Made by a program: the position numbers and the translations under genes. Shown here in pieces: positions 40,406 through 44,191 of a DNA stretch of 44,191 bases (position 1 is its first letter; each line of letters begins with the position of its first letter). The stretch is from Deltaproteobacteria bacterium (lineage in GTDB: Bacteria; Desulfobacterota; Syntrophia; Syntrophales; UBA8958): NCBI GenBank assembly GCA_029553375.1, contig JAKPCH010000014.1, positions 1-44,191 on the forward strand, written 5' to 3'. The notes beneath the pieces are model-generated. The model was not told where the DNA came from, did no database searches, and worked only from the letters and a program-made list of their open reading frames with translations.

Positions 40406-43400
40406 AGAACCTGCCCCTGACGCAAAAGATGATCATCGCCTTTCTCACCGTGGCGATCCTGCCCCTCCTGGGCAGTTTCGCCGTCAACGCCTATCTCACC
40501 TACGACGAGCTGAAGGGCAACACGGAGCGCTCCCTCCAAGGCGCCGCCTCCGCGGCGGCGCAGGCCGTCGACGACTTCATCGTCGACAATCTCAACACCA
40601 TCCGCGTTCAGTCCCTCCTGCCCACCGTCGTCGACTACCTATCCTTGCCGGAGACAAGACGCCGCCACAGCCGGGAGGAGTCGCAAATCGTCCGGGTCCT
40701 CGACTCCTTCCGACGCCGGGATCACGTGCATATACGCTCCTGTGCCCTCTACGACGGACGGGGTCGGATGATCATGGACAACTTCGGCATGGAGAGGGGC
40801 AACGGGGGAGACCTGCCGGGGTTGACCCTCGCCGAGATCATTAACCGGGGCACACCCGTCGTTATGGACATCCGGCGGTCCACCCCCCATCAGGCCGCCG
40901 CCCTGGATTTCCTCAGCCCCGTCCGGAATGTCAACGGCGACGTCATCGGGGTCCTCAAGACCAGTTTCAACGTCGCGGTCATTCAGAAGATAGTCTTTGA
41001 AAACGAGGGCCTTCTCGGCCCCGGCTCACTGGCGCTCCTCGTCGACGAAAGGGGACAACGGATCGCCGACAGCCACGACCCCGGCCTCACGGTCAAGGAT
41101 AACCTGTCCCTTCCGCCTCCGTCGCCGGGGACGCGTCAAGCCCTGTTCACGGCCCGTCTCTATACCCAGGCAGGGAACGAGTATCTCTGCGCCGCCGCCC
41201 CCATCGCCGCCAAGCCCTGGACCCTCGTCTTCGCCCTGCCCTGGACGGCCTTCCTGGCCGTCGTCCAGAAGCAGTTCTTCCTCGCCCTTTTCCTGATCGT
41301 CCTCTTCGCCTCCCTGGCCGCGGCCGCCGCGGTCTTCGCCTCCCGCTCCCTCGCACGCCCCCTTTTGGAGCTGACGGAGCATACCCGTCAGATCGGAAGG
41401 GGTTTTTTCGGCAGGCGCCTCACCCCGTCATCCGGGGACGAGATCGGTCAGTTGACGGAAACCATCAACGAGATGACGGCAGCCATCGAAGAGTATCACC
41501 AGGAGATCCTCACCCGGAGCAATCATCTCCAGACACTCCTGTCCACCATCCCCGACGCCTTCCTCCTGATAGGCCGCGACGGTCGGGTCTTGGAAGTCAA
41601 CAACCAGTTCTGCACCCTGTTCGATTACGACGATCCGGAGACCATCTTCCCCCTGAACATCTTGACGCTGGTCCGGGAGGGGCGGAAGCGGGAGGAATTG
41701 AGGGCCTTTCTCAGCGGGTCTTTCGACCGCGGCGAGGGCACTTTCGAGTTCGCGGCCCTTAAGAAGGACGGCGTCGAGGTGCCCCTCTACCTGCGGATGC
41801 GCCGCATCAACCTGGCCGATGAGGAACTGGCCGTCGTCCTCCTCACGGACCTGACGGCCATCAAGGAGGCACAGGAACTGGTCCGGCAGAGCGAGGAAAA
41901 ATACCGCCGCCTGGTGGAAAACGCCAACAGCATCATCCTCCACTGGGACACCGAGGGGCGTATCATCTTCATGAACCCCTACGCCCTCGACTTCTTCGGC
42001 TACACCTGGGAAGAGGTCCGGGGACGCCACGTCATGGACGTCATCGTCCCCGAGATCGAAGAGCATTCGGAGCGTAACCTCCGGGAGATGATCGACGCCA
42101 TCATCGCGGACCCTGACGCTTTCCGCCACAACGAGAACGAGAACGTCAAGAAAAGCGGCGAGCGTTGCTGGATATCTTGGACGAACCGGGCCATCGTCGA
42201 CCAGGAGGGGCGGGTGAGGGAGGTCCTCAGCATCGGCAACGACATCACGGAGAAACGCAATCTCCAGAACAAGCTCCTCCAGGCGCAGAAACTCGAATCC
42301 ATCGGCACCTTGGCCGGGGGCATCGCCCACGATTTCAACAACCTCCTCATGGGCATTCAAGGGTACGTCTCCCTGCTGAGGCTTCAACTCGGCCCCGAGT
42401 CGCCCCATATCGAGAAACTCCGTAGCATCGAGAAGCAGGTCGAAAGCGGCGCCCGTCTGACCCGGCAGCTCCTGGGTTTCGCCCGGGGCGGTAAATACGA
42501 AGTGAAAATGACGAACATGAACGAGCTGATCGCCCAGAATGCCGAGATGTTCCAGCGGACGAAAAAGGAGCTCCGTATCATCAAGGACTTCGCCCCCGAC
42601 ATCCTGAGCGTCCAGGTGGACCGGAACCAGATGGACCAGGTCTTCCTGAACTTGTATATCAACGCTTGGCAGGCCATGCCGGCGGGCGGAGACATCTTCA
42701 TCAAGACGGAAAACGTCGTCCTCAGCGACGCCGAAGCGGCGCCACGAGAACTGGACCCGGGCGGTTACGTCAAGATCACCGTCCGTGACACGGGGGTGGG
42801 AATGGATGAGAAGACCAGCGCGCGGGTCTTTGACCCCTTCTTCACCACTAAGGAGATGGGGCGGGGCACGGGCCTTGGCCTGGCATCAGTATACGGCATC
42901 GTCAAGAACCACGGAGGACACATCGAAGTGACAAGCCGCAAGGGTCAAGGAGCCGCCTTTCACATCTATCTGCCCGCCGTCGACGGGGCGGCGCCGTCAA
43001 CGACGGAGCAACATGAAGAGGAGACAGTCAAACCGGGCGGGGAAACGATTATGGTCATCGACGACGAGGAGACGAACACGGAAATCATTCAGAAACTGTT
43101 GGAAACCCAGGGGTACCGGGTGATCACGGCCCGGAGCGGCACCGAGGCCGTCGCCATATACGGCGAGCGGTGGCGGGAGATCGATCTCGTCATCATCGAC
43201 ATGATCATGCCCGTCATGGACGGCGGCGAGACCTTTGCGCACCTGGCCCGGATCAACCCCGATATTCGGGCAGTCCTGGCCAGCGGCTACAGCTTAGACA
43301 AGAAGGCCAAGGGGATCCTGGCCCAGGGTGTGAAGGCCTTCATCCAGAAACCGTTCCGCATGGCCGAATTGTCCCGGTCCATCCGGGAGGTCCTTAACGG

Positions 43401-43419
43401 CACGTCGAGGCAACTTTGA
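40402..43419 (+). CDS. hybrid histidine kinase (Cache-HAMP-PAS-PAS-HisKA-HATPase-REC)
   Basis: Of 1005 residues. First membrane segment at about 10-30, a periplasmic Cache-like sensor (about 35-285), second membrane segment (about 290-313), HAMP (to about 368), PAS at about 375-490 and about 495-620, then the kinase core: His643 in GGIAHDFNNLLMGIQGY, N box LYINAWQAMP, G boxes RDTGVGMDEK and GRGTGLGLAS. A receiver domain ends it, with phospho-acceptor Asp933 in LVIIDMIMPVMDG and the conserved Lys in FIQKPF. Coupled with the binding-protein gene; no separate output regulator is seen here. Confidence 0.95.
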   Translation: MKNLPLTQKMIIAFLTVAILPLLGSFAVNAYLTYDELKGNTERSLQGAASAAAQAVDDFIVDNLNTIRVQSLLPTVVDYLSLPETRRRHSREESQIVRVLDSFRRRDHVHIRSCALYDGRGRMIMDNFGMERGNGGDLPGLTLAEIINRGTPVVMDIRRSTPHQAAALDFLSPVRNVNGDVIGVLKTSFNVAVIQKIVFENEGLLGPGSLALLVDERGQRIADSHDPGLTVKDNLSLPPPSPGTRQALFTARLYTQAGNEYLCAAAPIAAKPWTLVFALPWTAFLAVVQKQFFLALFLIVLFASLAAAAAVFASRSLARPLLELTEHTRQIGRGFFGRRLTPSSGDEIGQLTETINEMTAAIEEYHQEILTRSNHLQTLLSTIPDAFLLIGRDGRVLEVNNQFCTLFDYDDPETIFPLNILTLVREGRKREELRAFLSGSFDRGEGTFEFAALKKDGVEVPLYLRMRRINLADEELAVVLLTDLTAIKEAQELVRQSEEKYRRLVENANSIILHWDTEGRIIFMNPYALDFFGYTWEEVRGRHVMDVIVPEIEEHSERNLREMIDAIIADPDAFRHNENENVKKSGERCWISWTNRAIVDQEGRVREVLSIGNDITEKRNLQNKLLQAQKLESIGTLAGGIAHDFNNLLMGIQGYVSLLRLQLGPESPHIEKLRSIEKQVESGARLTRQLLGFARGGKYEVKMTNMNELIAQNAEMFQRTKKELRIIKDFAPDILSVQVDRNQMDQVFLNLYINAWQAMPAGGDIFIKTENVVLSDAEAAPRELDPGGYVKITVRDTGVGMDEKTSARVFDPFFTTKEMGRGTGLGLASVYGIVKNHGGHIEVTSRKGQGAAFHIYLPAVDGAAPSTTEQHEEETVKPGGETIMVIDDEETNTEIIQKLLETQGYRVITARSGTEAVAIYGERWREIDLVIIDMIMPVMDGGETFAHLARINPDIRAVLASGYSLDKKAKGILAQGVKAFIQKPFRMAELSRSIREVLNGTSRQL

Positions 43420-43542
43420 TTTCGACGGATCGTGTCAACGGCAATGAGACACCACAGGCGTAAAGATCCGTCCGTCGCGGGTTTGCGGATCGTAATCAGG
43501 CGGGACTTTGCTGATTAGGAGTTTTGTCCGTCCCGTCCCGCC

Positions 43543-43790
43543 GCGAAGGCGCAGCGTCGGGCGCAACTCTTGAGCGATACGCAAACTTACGGAAGGGCGT
43601 GAAAGGCAAACGGCTCGCGTGTCCAATGTCATCATCGCGCGTGACGCGGAAGGTTAATACGCAGCCTGTGCCCCTGAATAACAGGGATGGTCAAATGAGC
43701 CCGGTATCCAAAGCAACCCCAAGCGGTCGATCATCCTCGGTGGGTGGGCGAGGTGAAAATGTTTACCGATAAGGCGACTCGACCGACGGG
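43543..43790 (+). other. possible 5' group II intron fragment
   Basis: This stretch in the gap 43420-43799 does not encode a recognised protein. It contains the strings AGCCTGTGCCCCTGAATAAC, AGCCCGGTATCC and GGTGAAAATGTTTACCGATA, which I associate by memory with domain I of bacterial group II introns. CCTGT and ACAGG form a small hairpin in it. No reverse transcriptase follows: an unrelated gene starts at once, so it would be a truncated relic. The part before 43543 holds short inverted repeats (GATCCG/CGGATC, GGCGGGAC/GTCCCGCC) without a T-run. Confidence 0.4.
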
Positions 43791-43799
43791 AGGGGGAAA

Positions 43800-44191
43800 A
43801 TGATCGGCGCCATCGCCGGCGACATCATCGGCTCCGTCTACGAGGGCCGTGGCATCAAGACGAAGAACTTCCCGCTCTTTCATCCCCGCTGCCGCTTCAC
43901 GGACGACACCGTCCTGACCGTCGCCGTTGCCGACGCGATCCTCGGCGGGACCCCGTATATGGAATCGGTGCGGCGAATCGCCAGGCGCTATCCCCGGGCC
44001 GGCTACGGCGGCTCGTTCAGGCAGTGGCTTCACGCGGCGGACCCCAGGCCGTACAACAGCTGGGGCAACGGCTCCGCCATGCGGGTCAGCCCCGTGGGCT
44101 TCGCCTTCGCGACAGAGGACGACGTCCTCGCCCAGGCAAAAGCGACGGCGGAGATCACCCACAACCACCCGGAGGGCATCAAGGGGGCCCA
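43800..44191 (+). CDS. ADP-ribosylglycohydrolase family protein (3' end outside window)
   Basis: The 130 visible residues start at ATG 43800 after GGGAGGGGGAAA. MIGAIAGDIIGSVYEG is the family N-terminus; FTDDTVLTVAVADAI carries the metal-binding Thr-Asp-Asp, and GNGSAMRVSPVGFAF and ITHNHPEGIKGA are the next family blocks. Members remove ADP-ribose from Arg residues or other targets, or hydrolyse related compounds. Cut by the window edge after the His-rich block. No ADP-ribosyltransferase such as DraT is visible. Confidence 0.92.
   Translation, partial: MIGAIAGDIIGSVYEGRGIKTKNFPLFHPRCRFTDDTVLTVAVADAILGGTPYMESVRRIARRYPRAGYGGSFRQWLHAADPRPYNSWGNGSAMRVSPVGFAFATEDDVLAQAKATAEITHNHPEGIKGA

Noticed and set aside
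43499-43542. GGCGGGAC/GTCCCGCC inverted repeat as terminator of the hybrid kinase
   Set aside because: Long loop and no T-run after the stem.
43524-43772. 82-codon open frame before the ADP-ribosylglycohydrolase
   Set aside because: Basic, Ser/Arg-rich translation without recognisable features; better explained as translation of an RNA element.

Overview
The window is GC-rich, with G or C favoured at third codon positions and mostly abutting or overlapping genes. The content suggests a Gram-negative, probably anaerobic bacterium of the Deltaproteobacteria/Desulfobacterota type. That placement is inference from the sigma-54 regulator, the Thermotoga-type DAHP synthase, the 2-hydroxyacyl-CoA dehydratase-type activase, the OmpA lipoprotein and the malonate-decarboxylase-type CoA transferase. 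I see no rRNA, tRNA or CRISPR array.

Region 1 (1-3370, minus strand): a membrane histidine kinase and an NtrC-type sigma-54 regulator cut by the window edge, plus a small unknown gene with a sigma-54-like promoter motif.

Region 2 (3440-18990, minus strand): an aromatic amino acid supercluster. In transcription order it is aroF-aroB-pheA-aroD-aroE-aroA-aroK-aroC-tyrA, then trpE-G-D-C-F-B-A, ending at a hairpin terminator. It covers DAHP formation to chorismate and on to Phe, Tyr and Trp. Two unlisted leader peptides precede the two blocks. One, ahead of aroF, reads W-F-G-Y-F-Y-F-Y and is followed by an intrinsic terminator. The other, ahead of trpE, has three tandem Trp codons and is also followed by a strong terminator. 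The two terminators share an identical 17-nt 3' arm and U-tract, and both peptides end in Arg-Arg-Arg-stop. This looks like a duplicated attenuator given two amino acid specificities, and is the most interesting system in the window.

Region 3 (19012-20793, plus strand): a small secreted protein and a von Willebrand-like/OmpA lipoprotein, closed by a terminator.

Region 4 (20819-30116, plus strand): a surface glycan cassette of eight tightly packed genes. It has a TPR-sulfotransferase-like-glycosyltransferase fusion, a sugar C-methyltransferase, a PLP sugar aminotransferase, three nucleotide-sugar SDR enzymes and two O-methyltransferase-family proteins. Together they would make and transfer a branched, methylated, amino-modified sugar.

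Region 5 (30154-37774): a 1439-residue fused CoA-dehydratase activase, an HPr-kinase-like P-loop protein, a 710-bp convergent gap with an abrupt AT-rich island, and a solitary malonate decarboxylase alpha subunit on the minus strand.

Region 6 (37884-44191, plus strand): a CYTH phosphatase, a secreted beta-protein with a b561-like membrane protein, a periplasmic NMT1-type binding protein coupled to a large hybrid histidine kinase, a possible group II intron fragment, and the start of an ADP-ribosylglycohydrolase.
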